64,000 bases of DNA from Haemophilus parainfluenzae (lineage in GTDB: Bacteria > Pseudomonadota > Gammaproteobacteria > Enterobacterales > Pasteurellaceae), in the NCBI RefSeq assembly GCF_900638025.1, contig NZ_LR134481.1:682001-746000 (forward strand). The letters are read 5' to 3'. The notes below the pieces were generated by a model that was not told where the DNA came from, ran no database searches, and was given only the letters and a program-made list of their open reading frames with translations. The position numbers were made by a program, and so were the translations under genes. Of the stretch, positions 25,948-35,990 are shown piece after piece (within the stretch, counting starts at the first letter, position 1; every line of letters begins with the position of its first letter).

Positions 25948-27120
25948 ATGAATAATTTTTATAATTTTGATGTGATTATTGATCGCCTAAATACGTTTAG
26001 TGCTAAATGGAATGTAGATAATGATATTATTCCAATGTCTGTTGCGGATATGGATATTCCAGCACCTCAAATAATGATAGATGAATTAGAAAAATTTAAT
26101 CGTTTAGGAATTTATGGTTATACTGAATTACCAGCCGATTATTACAAGATAATCAGTGATTATATTTTCGAACAATATCATTATTCTGTTCTCTCTGAAA
26201 AAATTGTATTTTGCCCAAGAATAATCCAAGCCATATCTATTTATATACGAGCATTTACAAAAGAAACTGATGGGATATGTATTCTATCACCTTCATATGG
26301 TCCAATATTAAACACGATAAAATTAAATGACAGAAAATTATATCAATGTCCTTTGGTTTATGAGAATAGAAAGTATCGTATTGATTTTAATTTATTAGAG
26401 GAATGTTTTGAACATTCTAAAGTATTTGTTTTAATTTCTCCTCATAACCCAACTGGAACGATTTGGAACAAAGAAGTCCTTATTAAAATTATAAACTTAG
26501 CTAAAAAACATAATGTATTTATCATTTCCGATGATGTCCACGCAGACTTTACACTAACAAATGACTCCCACTATTTAATATCATCATTAGATGAATGGGT
26601 AGCAAATCACTCAATGATCTGTTTATCCCCAGCAAAAACTTTTAATATTCCTGGATTGGAAATAGCTAACCTAATTATTGAGAATAAAGAAATTCGAGAA
26701 AAATTTATAAAAGAAATGATGGCATTAGGTATACATAATCCAAATTATTTCTCTATACCAGCTATTATTTCGTTATATAAATATTGTACTGACTGGGTAA
26801 TCTATCTAAAAGAATACATAAAGAATAATAAGAAGATAGTAAAAGAATTTTTCAATGAGTATATTCCATTATTAGATATTACCGAAAGTGATGGAACTTA
26901 TTTACTTTGGATAAACTATAAAAAGCTAAGTATAAATGAAAATGAATTAGCTTATTGGATTAATAATTTATCAAGAGTAAAAGTATCTTTGGGTAGTGAA
27001 TTTGGCAAAGAGGGAGACGGTTTCTTTCGTATGAATGTCGCTATGCCTAGAGAAAAATTATTAGAAGCATTGAATCGAATCAAAAATGGGTTTTGTTTAT
27101 TAAACAATAGGGAGATTTAA
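25948..27120 (+). CDS. MalY/PatB-family PLP-dependent aminotransferase or C-S lyase
   Basis: A 390-residue fold-type I PLP enzyme: SVADMDIPAP near the N-terminus, SPSYGPIL, SPHNPTGTIW, SDDVHADFTL, and LSPAKTFNIPGLE with the PLP-binding Lys. This pattern is that of MalY/PatB, usually cystathionine beta-lyases. ATG 25948 is chosen because of AGGAGG just upstream. It starts an operon with the NhaC antiporter (1 base gap) behind a copy of the xylose control region. It is more AT-rich, with many ATA/AAA/TTA codons, than its neighbours, which suggests acquisition. Substrate unknown. Confidence 0.85.
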   Translation: MNNFYNFDVIIDRLNTFSAKWNVDNDIIPMSVADMDIPAPQIMIDELEKFNRLGIYGYTELPADYYKIISDYIFEQYHYSVLSEKIVFCPRIIQAISIYIRAFTKETDGICILSPSYGPILNTIKLNDRKLYQCPLVYENRKYRIDFNLLEECFEHSKVFVLISPHNPTGTIWNKEVLIKIINLAKKHNVFIISDDVHADFTLTNDSHYLISSLDEWVANHSMICLSPAKTFNIPGLEIANLIIENKEIREKFIKEMMALGIHNPNYFSIPAIISLYKYCTDWVIYLKEYIKNNKKIVKEFFNEYIPLLDITESDGTYLLWINYKKLSINENELAYWINNLSRVKVSLGSEFGKEGDGFFRMNVAMPREKLLEALNRIKNGFCLLNNREI

Positions 27121-27121
27121 T

Positions 27122-28528
27122 ATGAAAACCACTCATCGCACAAGAATGCCAACAACATTAGAAGCTTTTTCACCAATCATTGTGATGCTATTACTGTTAG
27201 GGCTTGGGTATGCTTTATTTGATTTGCCAGCTGAGCCATTAATGATTATTTCAACGGTATTTGCTGGTTTTTTAGTTATTAAATTAGGTCATTGCTATTT
27301 AGATATTTTAGACGCTATTTCAGAAAAAATAGCTAAAACAATGCCTGCGCTATTAATTTTAATTACTGTAGGATTATTAATTGGAACTTGGATTAGTGGA
27401 GGAACAATTCCTATGATGATCTACTACGGACTAAAAGCGATATCACCAGAATATCTTTATGTGACAGCCTTATTCCTTACTGCTATTGTTTCCATTTGTA
27501 CTGGAACCTCTTGGGGGTCAGCAGGGACTGTTGGTGTGGCATTTATGGGAGTTGCGATTGGATTAGACGCCAATTTGGCTGCTACGGCAGGTGCTGTGGT
27601 GGCTGGTGCGTATTTTGGAGATAAATTATCGCCATTATCTGATACAACCAATATTGCATCTGCAGCTGCTGGCGTAGATTTATATGAGCATATCGCTCAC
27701 TTACTTTATACAACATTACCATCCTTTATTCTTTCGGCTACTGTCTATGTGGTATATGGTTTAAACTACGATTTTTCTAATGTGGCGACTCCAGAAAAAG
27801 TAAATACAATGATTCATGAGTTAGAGCAAGTTTATCATTTTAACTTTCTATTACTTATTCCAGTCGCTATTGTATTATGGGGATCTATTACTAAGAAACC
27901 GACTATTCCAGTGATGTTATTATCAGCATTTATCGCAATTATTAATGCTATCTTAATTCAAAAATTCTCTCTATCTGATGTGATTAATAGCGCAGTTAAT
28001 GGATTTGATACCTCAATGATTCACCATACTTCAGTTAGCTCTGATTTAAGTCGTTTGTTGAATCGTGGTGGAATGAACTCAATGATGGGAACACTATTAA
28101 TTTGTTTCTGTGCATTGTCATTTGCAGGTGTATTACAATTGAGCGGTGCATTAACCGTGATTATTCAAAAATTACTCACCTTTGTTCATTCAACTCTTTC
28201 TTTGATTATTACAACGATTCTTTGCGGTTTAACAATGATTGGGGTTACTTGTAATGGGCAAATTTCTATTCTAATTCCAGGAGAAATGCTTAAAGATGCG
28301 TATGTAGAAAAAGGATTACATCCAAAAAATCTAAGTCGAACAGCAGAAGATTCCGCAACAATTATTGAACCTATTTTGCCATGGACTGCCGCAGGTGCAT
28401 ATATGGCAGGCACATTAGGTGTTGCAACATTGTCTTATTTACCTTGGGCAATTTTATGTTGGAGCGGTATTATCTTTGCTATTATTTATGGTGCAAGTGG
28501 AATAGGTATTGCGAAGCTAAAAAAATAA
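27122..28528 (+). CDS. nhaC: NhaC-family Na+/H+ antiporter
   Basis: A 468-residue inner-membrane antiporter with about 11-12 helices. Family features: GTWISGGTIPMMIYYGLK, GTSWGSAGTVGVAFMG, GAYFGDKLSPLSDTTNIA (charged residues in the transport path) and TCNGQISILIPGEM. GGGAG overlaps the end of the upstream aminotransferase gene, so they are co-transcribed. The xylose-type control region upstream is unexpected; the true substrate may be an organic solute coupled to Na+ or H+. Confidence 0.88.
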   Translation: MKTTHRTRMPTTLEAFSPIIVMLLLLGLGYALFDLPAEPLMIISTVFAGFLVIKLGHCYLDILDAISEKIAKTMPALLILITVGLLIGTWISGGTIPMMIYYGLKAISPEYLYVTALFLTAIVSICTGTSWGSAGTVGVAFMGVAIGLDANLAATAGAVVAGAYFGDKLSPLSDTTNIASAAAGVDLYEHIAHLLYTTLPSFILSATVYVVYGLNYDFSNVATPEKVNTMIHELEQVYHFNFLLLIPVAIVLWGSITKKPTIPVMLLSAFIAIINAILIQKFSLSDVINSAVNGFDTSMIHHTSVSSDLSRLLNRGGMNSMMGTLLICFCALSFAGVLQLSGALTVIIQKLLTFVHSTLSLIITTILCGLTMIGVTCNGQISILIPGEMLKDAYVEKGLHPKNLSRTAEDSATIIEPILPWTAAGAYMAGTLGVATLSYLPWAILCWSGIIFAIIYGASGIGIAKLKK

Positions 28529-28545
28529 ATGTGGTATTGGATATA

Positions 28546-28575
28546 AAAATGGCCAGTTATTCTGGCTATTTTTAT
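28546..28575 (+). terminator. Terminator after nhaC
   Basis: AAAAATGGCCAG-TTATT-CTGGCTATTTTT; GCCAG/CTGGC stem with A/T flanks. Confidence 0.8.
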
Positions 28576-28639
28576 CTTGAAGCTAAATATCTTTTCTATT
28601 ATAACTTAAATAGCAATTTCCCATAGATAAGGATATAAA

Positions 28640-29803
28640 ATGACGGAACAATACTACAAAATTGCCCTCTTATTTAATGCAAACAAAGTATATGATCGGC
28701 AGGTAGTGGAGGGTATTGGACAATATATTCAGGCATCGCAATGTATGTGGGATATTTTTGTAGAAGATGAATTTATCTATCATACTGATACCATTAATCA
28801 ACTTTCTATTGATGGCATTATTGCAGACTTTGATGATCCAAAAACTGTTGAATTATTGCAACACACTCTTATTCCTACTATAGCAGTTGGTGGATCTTAT
28901 AAACAAGCTGATTTTTATCCGCACTTTCCTTATGTAGCAACAGATAATATGGCATTGGTTGAAATGGCTTTATCTCATTTACAGGAGAAAGGACTGTCAC
29001 AGTTTGCATTTTATGGTTTGCAAGTAAATACTCATAAGCATTGGTCTATAGAACGAAGAGATGCTTTTGTAGAGTTGATGGAGAAAAATCATTACCCTAT
29101 TTACCTATATGAGGGTGTGCAGGTTCATGCTCAAAATTGGTTGGAAGAGCAACAAAAGCTAATTGTCTGGTTAAAATCTCTTCCTTCTCATACTGGTATT
29201 ATTGCTGTTACGGATGCGCGTGCTCGTCATTTATTGCAGGCTTGTGAGTACAGTAAAATTGCTGTACCTGAAGAGCTTTGTGTGGTTGGTATTGATAATG
29301 AAGAATTGATCCAATATTTATCGCGTGTGTCCCTTTCCTCCGTAGAACAAGGCACGAGAGAGATTGGTTATCAAGCTGCGAAATTATTACACAAATTACT
29401 CAATGGTCAAAAAGTTTCACATACCCCTATTTTAATTCCACCGATTACCGTTCACTCTCGAAATTCTACAGATTATCGATCATTAACAGATCCGCTTGTC
29501 ATTCAAGCAATGCATTATATTCGTCATCGTGCCTGTCATCGAATTAAAGTAGAACAAGTTTTAGATCATCTTGAAACCTCACGTTCTAATCTTGAACAAC
29601 GTTTTAAGAATGAAATGAATAAAACAATTCACCAAGTCATTCACGAAGAAAAAATTTCCCGAGCAAAGAATTTATTACAACAAACAGATATTTCTATTCA
29701 AGAAATTGCTGAGATTTGCGGCTATCCATCAATTCAATATTTTTATTCTGTGTTTAAGAAAGAATTTGAAATGACTCCTAAAGAGTTTCGACTAAATTGT
29801 TAA
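28640..29803 (+). CDS. xylR: Xylose operon regulator, AraC family
   Basis: A 387-residue activator. The N-terminal ~270 residues are a LacI-type sugar-binding domain (DGIIADFDDP, VATDNMALVEMAL, ELCVVGIDNEELI). The C-terminal ~100 residues are an AraC double helix-turn-helix (EQVLDHLETSRSNLEQRF, DISIQEIAEICGYPSIQYFYSVFKKEF, TPKEFR). It binds xylose and activates xylA/xylF promoters, and probably the duplicate site at 25749. AAGGA upstream of the ATG. Transcribed separately from nhaC after its terminator. Confidence 0.94.
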   Translation: MTEQYYKIALLFNANKVYDRQVVEGIGQYIQASQCMWDIFVEDEFIYHTDTINQLSIDGIIADFDDPKTVELLQHTLIPTIAVGGSYKQADFYPHFPYVATDNMALVEMALSHLQEKGLSQFAFYGLQVNTHKHWSIERRDAFVELMEKNHYPIYLYEGVQVHAQNWLEEQQKLIVWLKSLPSHTGIIAVTDARARHLLQACEYSKIAVPEELCVVGIDNEELIQYLSRVSLSSVEQGTREIGYQAAKLLHKLLNGQKVSHTPILIPPITVHSRNSTDYRSLTDPLVIQAMHYIRHRACHRIKVEQVLDHLETSRSNLEQRFKNEMNKTIHQVIHEEKISRAKNLLQQTDISIQEIAEICGYPSIQYFYSVFKKEFEMTPKEFRLNC

Positions 29804-29878
29804 AGGAGCATATTTTTATTCAACTCTGTGCCATAATAACAAGTATTTTTGACCGCACTTTTATCTGAAAGACAGAAA

Positions 29879-30919
29879 ATGAATATTCTAATTATTGGCC
29901 CCTCTTGGGTTGGCGATATGATGATGTCGCATAGTTTGTATCAACAACTCAAACTGCAATATCCAACTTGCCAAATTGATGTGATGGCACCGAATTGGTG
30001 TAAGCCGTTGTTGGCACGCATGCCGGAAGTACGCAATGCTATTGAAATGCCGCTCGGGCACGGCAAATTTGCCTTGTGTGAACGTTATCGTTTAGGTAAG
30101 GCATTACGCAATCAATATGATATGGCGATTGTGTTACCAAACTCCTTGAAGTCAGCTTTTATTCCTGCTTTTGCAAAAATAGCAGTGCGTCGTGGCTGGA
30201 AAGGAGAAAGCCGTTATTTCTTGCTTAACGATTTACGCAATCATAAACGGGATTGCCCTATGATGGTGCAACGTTATGTTGCGTTGGCCTTTGAGCAAAA
30301 TGCGGTACCGAAAGCGGCTGATATTCCTGTTCTAAAACCTTATTTAACCGTTGATCCCACTCAACAAGCAGAAACCTTAAAAAACTTTGAAAAACAGACC
30401 GCACTTTTAGGCGAACGTCCGATTATTGGTTTTTGTCCTGGAGCTGAATTTGGTCCAGCTAAACGTTGGCCTCACTACCATTATGCGAAATTGGCCGAAA
30501 TGCTCATTGAAAAAGGCTATGCAGTGGAATTGTTTGGTTCACCAAAAGATGTGGAAGCAGGAGAACAAATCCGCAATGCATTGCCTGTTGAACAACAACC
30601 ATTTTGTTTAAATTTAGCGGGACAAACTAATCTGAATCAGGCTGTGGATTTAATTGCTCACTGTACAGCAGTAGTGAGCAATGACAGTGGCTTAATGCAT
30701 ATTGCCGCTGCGACAGACCGTCCGTTGGTTGCGCTTTATGGTCCAACGAGCCCAACTTATACACCACCATTATCTGATAAAGCCGTGATTATTCGTTTAA
30801 TTGAAGGTGGATTGATTAAAGTCCGTAAAGGCGATAAAGAGGGCGGTTATCATCAAAGCTTGATTGATATTACGCCGGACATAGCATTAGAAAAATTAGA
30901 GGCATTATTAGCAAAATGA
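29879..30919 (+). CDS. waaF: ADP-heptose:LPS heptosyltransferase II
   Basis: Adds the second heptose to the LPS inner core at the cytoplasmic face of the inner membrane. 346 residues of GT9 family: N-terminal ILIIGPSWVGDMMMSHSL, central GFCPGAEFGPAKRWP, and VSNDSGLMHIAAA near the nucleotide-sugar site. ATG 29879 is chosen because the protein then starts with the family's first beta-strand; the ribosome site is weak. Overlaps the next gene by ATGA. Confidence 0.95.
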   Translation: MNILIIGPSWVGDMMMSHSLYQQLKLQYPTCQIDVMAPNWCKPLLARMPEVRNAIEMPLGHGKFALCERYRLGKALRNQYDMAIVLPNSLKSAFIPAFAKIAVRRGWKGESRYFLLNDLRNHKRDCPMMVQRYVALAFEQNAVPKAADIPVLKPYLTVDPTQQAETLKNFEKQTALLGERPIIGFCPGAEFGPAKRWPHYHYAKLAEMLIEKGYAVELFGSPKDVEAGEQIRNALPVEQQPFCLNLAGQTNLNQAVDLIAHCTAVVSNDSGLMHIAAATDRPLVALYGPTSPTYTPPLSDKAVIIRLIEGGLIKVRKGDKEGGYHQSLIDITPDIALEKLEALLAK

Positions 30920-31821
30920 ACCCTCTCCGCATACACTTACAATTAATTGGAATGGTGATTTTATGGGGCGCCTCTTGGCCTTGGGGACGAGTGGTTGCCC
31001 AAGCCATGCCGACGTTTATTGCTTCAAGTTTGCGATTTTTTTTCGCCATTATTCCACTCATTGTTTGGCTATATGTGGCAAATCGTTTCAAATATGCTAA
31101 ACAACTCCGACCTAATCAATGGGTGGGATTATTTTTAACCGCATTGCTTGGAATTTTTGGTTATTCGACTTTCTTTATTTGGGGGTTGAAATATGTACCT
31201 GCCGGTCAAGGAACTGTGGTGGTGGCATCTAATCCAGTATTTACGATGTTTTTTGCGATTTTATTGTTTAAAGAAAAATGGAATCGCTGGGTTGTATTAG
31301 GCATGATTATTGCGATTAGCGGTTCTTTGTTAGCGATGACAAAAGGTCACCCAACAGATTTTTTACAACATTTTGGATTTGGGCAAATGTTGTTGCTGGG
31401 TGCTTTAGTTTGTTGGGTTGCCTATACGTTATTAGCCCGTAAAGTGCTCACGAAAATAGATTCGTTAACTGCTACCACTATTTCTTCAACTCTGGGCTTT
31501 GTTATGCTGACTTTAGCGGCGCTATGTACGGAAAATATCACAGATTGGGCAATAGTACTGCAATTAAACGGAGCACAATGGTTCAGTTTACTAGGCCTTG
31601 CTTTTGGTGCGACTGTACTCGCCTATGCATGGTATTTTGATGGTGTGAAACACTTAGGTGCAGGCAATGCCTCAGCTTACATTATTCTTGTGCCGATTTT
31701 AGGCATTTTATTTTCAGCCGTTTGGTTGAATGAACAAGTGGATTCCTCCTTAATTGTTGGTGGTATTTTAGCCGTATCAGGTCTCGGTATTATGCACTGG
31801 GGAAGAAGGTTAATTAAATGA
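30916..31821 (+). CDS. EamA/DMT-family transporter
   Basis: A 301-residue inner-membrane protein with ten hydrophobic segments in two EamA repeats (GASWPWGRVVAQAMPTFIAS in the first, GATVLAYAWYFDGVKHLG in the second). Drug/metabolite exporters of this family move varied small molecules. It is sandwiched with 4-base ATGA overlaps between waaF and waaC, so it is made from the LPS core message; a link to LPS is unproven. Confidence 0.88.
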   Translation: MNPLRIHLQLIGMVILWGASWPWGRVVAQAMPTFIASSLRFFFAIIPLIVWLYVANRFKYAKQLRPNQWVGLFLTALLGIFGYSTFFIWGLKYVPAGQGTVVVASNPVFTMFFAILLFKEKWNRWVVLGMIIAISGSLLAMTKGHPTDFLQHFGFGQMLLLGALVCWVAYTLLARKVLTKIDSLTATTISSTLGFVMLTLAALCTENITDWAIVLQLNGAQWFSLLGLAFGATVLAYAWYFDGVKHLGAGNASAYIILVPILGILFSAVWLNEQVDSSLIVGGILAVSGLGIMHWGRRLIK

Positions 31822-32771
31822 AAGTATGCGTAATCAAAACTTCTTCCATGGGCGATGTAATCCATACTTTGCCGGCATTGACTGATGCGCAGCGTGCTAT
31901 TCCTAATCTCTCTATCGATTGGGTGGTGGAAGAGAATTTTGCCGAAATTCCATGTTGGCATTCTGCAGTGAATCAAATCATTCCAATTGCCTTAAGACGT
32001 TGGCGAAAATCGCCTTTTTCGGCTCAGACCAAAAACGAGTGGAAATCTTACCGCACTTTATTGCAAGAAAATCAATATGATGCTGTGATTGATGCGCAAG
32101 GGCTGTTTAAAAGTACCTTTTTTGCGACACGCTTAGCTAATGGCATTAAACATGGCTATGATCGGAAAAGTATCCGTGAGCCGATTGCTTCATTTTTCTA
32201 CGATAAAAAATATGCGATTTCTTATCAACAACATGCCGTAGAACGTATTCGTCAGCTTTTTGCACAAGCCTTATCTTATCCATTACCGAAAGAGAAAGGG
32301 GATTATGACATTGTGCGTCATTTTATTTCTGCAGATTCTATCAAACCTTATGTGATCTTTTTTCATTCTACGACTAGAGATGAAAAGCATTGGCCAGAAC
32401 ATGAATGGCGAAATTTAATTAAAAAACTGACCGCACTTTCAGTTCAAGTGCGTTTACCTTGGGGAAATGAAAAAGAAAAGGCAAGAGCAGAGCGATTAGC
32501 CACAGGTTTATCTCATGTGGTCGTTTTACCTAGACTTTCATTAAATGAATTAGCTGACCAAATTGCTAATGCGAAAGCGGTGGTATCCGTGGATACAGGG
32601 CTTGCTCATTTAACTGCTGCATTGGATAAAGCGAATATTACGCTTTATGGCGCAACTGATCCGACCTTAATTGGCTGTTATGGTAAAAATCAACATTATT
32701 TAACCTCAAACTCAATGGAAAATATTACTTCAGACCAAGTATTTTCTACCCTTAATTTATTAATTAAATAA
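31818..32771 (+). CDS. waaC: ADP-heptose:LPS heptosyltransferase I
   Basis: Adds the first heptose to Kdo of the LPS inner core. 317 residues, GT9 family: VCVIKTSSMGDVIHTLPAL at the N-terminus, VIDAQGLFKS, FFHSTTRDEKHWPEHEW and VVSVDTGLAHLTAALD at the donor site. Last gene of the waaF-EamA-waaC operon. Confidence 0.95.
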   Translation: MKVCVIKTSSMGDVIHTLPALTDAQRAIPNLSIDWVVEENFAEIPCWHSAVNQIIPIALRRWRKSPFSAQTKNEWKSYRTLLQENQYDAVIDAQGLFKSTFFATRLANGIKHGYDRKSIREPIASFFYDKKYAISYQQHAVERIRQLFAQALSYPLPKEKGDYDIVRHFISADSIKPYVIFFHSTTRDEKHWPEHEWRNLIKKLTALSVQVRLPWGNEKEKARAERLATGLSHVVVLPRLSLNELADQIANAKAVVSVDTGLAHLTAALDKANITLYGATDPTLIGCYGKNQHYLTSNSMENITSDQVFSTLNLLIK

Positions 32772-32844
32772 TTGAATATGTATTTATCTGGATTAAATTT
32801 AGTTAAAATATTGTTTATTTTCAGATAGTTGTCTAAATTTAAGG

Positions 32845-32871
32845 TTGACCTCTGGAGTTGTGGTGTATAAA
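32845..32871 (+). promoter_or_regulatory. Putative porin promoter
   Basis: TTGACC (32845-32850) and TATAAA (32866-32871), 15-base spacing, shorter than ideal, about 50 bases ahead of the porin start. Confidence 0.4.
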
Positions 32872-32923
32872 CTGGGAAAAGTTCAATTTTTTATTAACTT
32901 TATTAAATCATAAGGAAATCGTT

Positions 32924-34006
32924 ATGAAAAAAGCTCTTCTTGCTTTATCTGTCGCAGCATTAGCAACAGGTTCTGCGCAAGCATATAACTTCCATATTGA
33001 CCAAACGGGAACTGATGTGGACTTTTATGGTTCTTTACGTGTTAAATGGGAAAGCACCTCTAACAAAACTAACTATGTAAATGGTAATGTAACTAAAGAA
33101 CACATCAACCACGCAGTTGATAATAACGGTTCTCGTTTCGGTTTTAAATTAAAACAAAGCTTATTAGACAACGATTTCTATGTGCTAGGTCGTGCTGAAT
33201 GGCGTATGCGTGGTGAGGCTCCTTCACAGCATGACTTTGATCATGTTTATACCCATCAACTTTACGCTGGTTTTGGACATAAAAAATTCGGTGAGTTAAC
33301 TTACGGTAATATGACAACCATTACTGATGATGTAAGACAAACAGATTTGCCAAATACTTATAGCCTATCTGATGGTTTATTAGATACTTCTGCACGTCGT
33401 GTCACCCAGTATGTTTATCATGGTAACTACGGTTCAAATAAAGTGAAATTCGGTGCATACTATGGTGATTCAAGCAAACGTAATATGAAAAACCTTGATT
33501 TAGTGAATAAACGTAAGAATGCTTGGGGTACAGGACTTATCTTTAACCATAAAATTGATGATATCCAAAATATAACTGTAGCAGCGGGCTTCACTCGTGA
33601 AATGGCTAAAAATACTGATAATTCTTCATTCTACCGTAATGCCTATGGATTAGGTTTAGCATATCATTTTGTTCACACTACCTATGGCTTAGATTTAGAG
33701 CGCCAAACTATGAATAACCAAGGATATAAACGTATTAAAAACGAAGTACGCACAGTTATTCGTCACAGTTTAAACGAAAATTGGAACGTGTATGAAATGT
33801 ATGCATATAAAACGCATAAACATAGTCGTAATAAGGACAGATCTCACCAATTTATGGTGGGTACTGAATATTATGTGTATAACCAAGGCTCTTTGAAAGT
33901 GAAACCATTCATTGAATGGCAAGCAATTCGTAATAAATTCGAAAACAATACGGTAGATCGTAGTCGTGATTTCAAAACGGTTATTGGTTTACGTGCATAT
34001 TGGTAA
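32924..34006 (+). CDS. General porin, OmpP2-like outer-membrane beta-barrel
   Basis: A 360-residue outer-membrane protein. Signal peptide of 20 residues (MKKALLALSVAALATGSAQA), then VDFYGSLRVKWES and NNGSRFGFKLKQSL, typical of trimeric porins, the loop-3-like region TLPNTYSLSDGLLDTS-type, and a C-terminal ...GLRAYW whose terminal aromatic is the BAM signal. ATG 32924 is chosen by TAAGGAAAT and the signal peptide. Rich in Lys/His/Tyr. Role: diffusion of small solutes. Confidence 0.88.
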   Translation: MKKALLALSVAALATGSAQAYNFHIDQTGTDVDFYGSLRVKWESTSNKTNYVNGNVTKEHINHAVDNNGSRFGFKLKQSLLDNDFYVLGRAEWRMRGEAPSQHDFDHVYTHQLYAGFGHKKFGELTYGNMTTITDDVRQTDLPNTYSLSDGLLDTSARRVTQYVYHGNYGSNKVKFGAYYGDSSKRNMKNLDLVNKRKNAWGTGLIFNHKIDDIQNITVAAGFTREMAKNTDNSSFYRNAYGLGLAYHFVHTTYGLDLERQTMNNQGYKRIKNEVRTVIRHSLNENWNVYEMYAYKTHKHSRNKDRSHQFMVGTEYYVYNQGSLKVKPFIEWQAIRNKFENNTVDRSRDFKTVIGLRAYW

Positions 34007-34030
34007 TTCATCAATTCAATTGAATAAAAC

Positions 34031-34062
34031 GAGCGGATAGTGAAAGCTATCCGCTTTTCTTT
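34031..34062 (+). terminator. Porin terminator
   Basis: GCGGATAG-TGAAAG-CTATCCGC followed by TTTTCTTTT. Confidence 0.85.
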
Positions 34063-34204
34063 TGGCTTGTAATTTTGATTTTCATCCCCATAATACTGCA
34101 CAGACTCAAAGTGTGGTAACAAAGCGACATCTTTTTTTGAACATTCACGATTTATGAGCAAAATTGACCGCACTTTTACTCAAAAGAATAAATAGGAACA
34201 AATA

Positions 34205-35071
34205 ATGAATTACATTCAAGACAATGACAAACTTTACCGCTACCTTTTCCAAAACCGTGCTGTGCGTGGTGAATGGGTGCGATTAAACCAAACTTTCACT
34301 GATACCTTGAATACCCATCATTATCCAAAAGCGGTACAAAGCTTATTGGGTGAGATGATGGTGGCGACGAATTTGTTAACTGCAACATTAAAATTTAATG
34401 GCAATATTACGGTTCAAATTCAAGGTGACGGCCCATTAAAATTAGCCTTAGTTAATGGCAATGATCAACAACAGATCCGTGCATTAGCCCGTGTGCAAGG
34501 TGATATTCAAGATGGTATGAGCCTTCATGATATGATCGGTAAAGGCGTATTAGTAATTACGATTGCTCCAACTGAAGGTGAACGTTATCAAGGCGTTATC
34601 GGTTTAGATAAACCAACCATTACGGAATGTTTAGAAGACTATTTTGTCCGTTCAGAGCAATTACAAACCCAGCTTATTATTCGCACGGGTGAATATGAAG
34701 GCAAACCCGTGGCGGCAGGGATGTTGTTACAAATTATGCCAGATGGCCAAGGTATGCCAGAGGATTTCGAGCATTTAACCACATTGGCAGCAACCGTAAA
34801 AGATGAGGAGTTATTTGGATTACCCGCCGAAGAATTACTATATCGTTTATATCATGAAGAAGTGGTAGAAGTTTTTGAACCGCAAGCTGTTTCTTTCTTC
34901 TGTGGTTGCTCACCTGAGCGTTCAGGAGCAGCATTATTGCTGATTCCAGAAGCTGAAATTGATGAAATTTTAGAAGAGCATAAAGGCAGCATTGATATGC
35001 AGTGTGAATGTTGTGGCACACATTATTTCTTCAATAAAGAAGCCATTGATAAACTTAAACAAGCCCAATAA
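34205..35071 (+). CDS. hslO: Redox-regulated chaperone Hsp33
   Basis: Holdase chaperone activated by oxidation. 288 residues with the C-terminal zinc centre made of FFCGCSPE and CECCGTHYF, i.e. CxC...CxxC, which releases zinc and forms disulphides under oxidative stress. The N-terminal domain (GEMMVATNLLTATLKFNG) is intact. AGGAAC precedes the ATG. Single gene between two terminators. Confidence 0.95.
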   Translation: MNYIQDNDKLYRYLFQNRAVRGEWVRLNQTFTDTLNTHHYPKAVQSLLGEMMVATNLLTATLKFNGNITVQIQGDGPLKLALVNGNDQQQIRALARVQGDIQDGMSLHDMIGKGVLVITIAPTEGERYQGVIGLDKPTITECLEDYFVRSEQLQTQLIIRTGEYEGKPVAAGMLLQIMPDGQGMPEDFEHLTTLAATVKDEELFGLPAEELLYRLYHEEVVEVFEPQAVSFFCGCSPERSGAALLLIPEAEIDEILEEHKGSIDMQCECCGTHYFFNKEAIDKLKQAQ

Positions 35072-35074
35072 GAA

Positions 35075-35107
35075 AAATCCCCGTTCATGATGACGGGGAT
35101 TTTTTTA
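35075..35107. terminator. Bidirectional terminator between hslO and esterase gene
   Basis: AATCCCCGT-TCATGATG-ACGGGGATT with A-run and T-run on either side. Confidence 0.88.
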
Positions 35108-35971
35108 TGGTTGAACTTGTTCCAAACAATGTTTGATAGCGTCTGGAATCGAGCCACCATGATTTTTATTGGGAATAGAAATAAACGCTACGGAATTGCC
35201 TTGTTTTTCCAATATTTTTGCTAGTTGATGTGCATTGATTGTTCGCATTTGTTTCCGTTGATTAATACGCTGTAATTGTTCTTCAGTCATATTCGGATCT
35301 TCTTCAGGATGCTCTTCATAATAGCCTAATGTAATCAGAATATGTGATGGTTTTTGGCTAATCCATTGCTCATTTTGAGGTAAAAATGAGCCGTTTCCCC
35401 ACCAAAGAGAAGGGCTTGCCAATGTGTAATGTTGAAATAAATCTGGTTGATGGCAGAGCACGTACAATCCAAATAATCCACCAAAAGAATGACCAAAGAA
35501 ATATTGTTTTTCTTTATTGATATCGAAATGCTGTTCAATATAAGGCTTTATGTCTTGTTGAATAAAACGTAAAAAATCGGCAGCTTTTCCTCCTTTGGTA
35601 AATTCAGCACCTTCTGCAGGAAAAGTGTAGTCTCTAGTGCGTTCTTCAATGACGTAGGCTTTGTCAGAGACATAACCGATACCAACAATAAGCGGGAGGG
35701 GTTTATTGGGATTGACAGCATTCACCGCCATTGGAAATTGAGCATTGCCATCTAAGGTGTAAAGTGCGGTCAGTTTTTGCGATGTTTTTGGCGGTACCGC
35801 AATAAACAAACGGTAATGTTTGTCTTCAAAGGTAAAATCTTTTTGTTGAATTTGATACATTTTTTTCATGTTTTCTTGAATAGGAGGAATCTTAAAGTCG
35901 GGTTCTGCTTGCGTGCTTTGCGTAAAAATTAGCAGACAAAATAAAAAGAGTAAACGCAGAAATGAGAGCAT
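35105..35971 (-). CDS. Siderophore-esterase-like alpha/beta hydrolase (IroE/BesA type)
   Basis: A 288-residue exported hydrolase. Signal peptide of ~22 residues (ends STQA), nucleophile elbow GHSFGGLFGL (Ser), a late Asp/Glu-rich region, and catalytic His in PNKNHGGSIPDA. The arrangement (TLDGNAQFP, VGIGYVSD, the tail to YTF) is that of the Fes/IroE family which hydrolyse iron-bound catechol siderophores in the periplasm. A Fur-box-like site at 35991 supports iron regulation. Substrate here is inferred. Confidence 0.8.
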   Translation of the reverse strand: MLSFLRLLFLFCLLIFTQSTQAEPDFKIPPIQENMKKMYQIQQKDFTFEDKHYRLFIAVPPKTSQKLTALYTLDGNAQFPMAVNAVNPNKPLPLIVGIGYVSDKAYVIEERTRDYTFPAEGAEFTKGGKAADFLRFIQQDIKPYIEQHFDINKEKQYFFGHSFGGLFGLYVLCHQPDLFQHYTLASPSLWWGNGSFLPQNEQWISQKPSHILITLGYYEEHPEEDPNMTEEQLQRINQRKQMRTINAHQLAKILEKQGNSVAFISIPNKNHGGSIPDAIKHCLEQVQP

Positions 35972-35990
35972 TGTTATTTAATTTTAAGTT

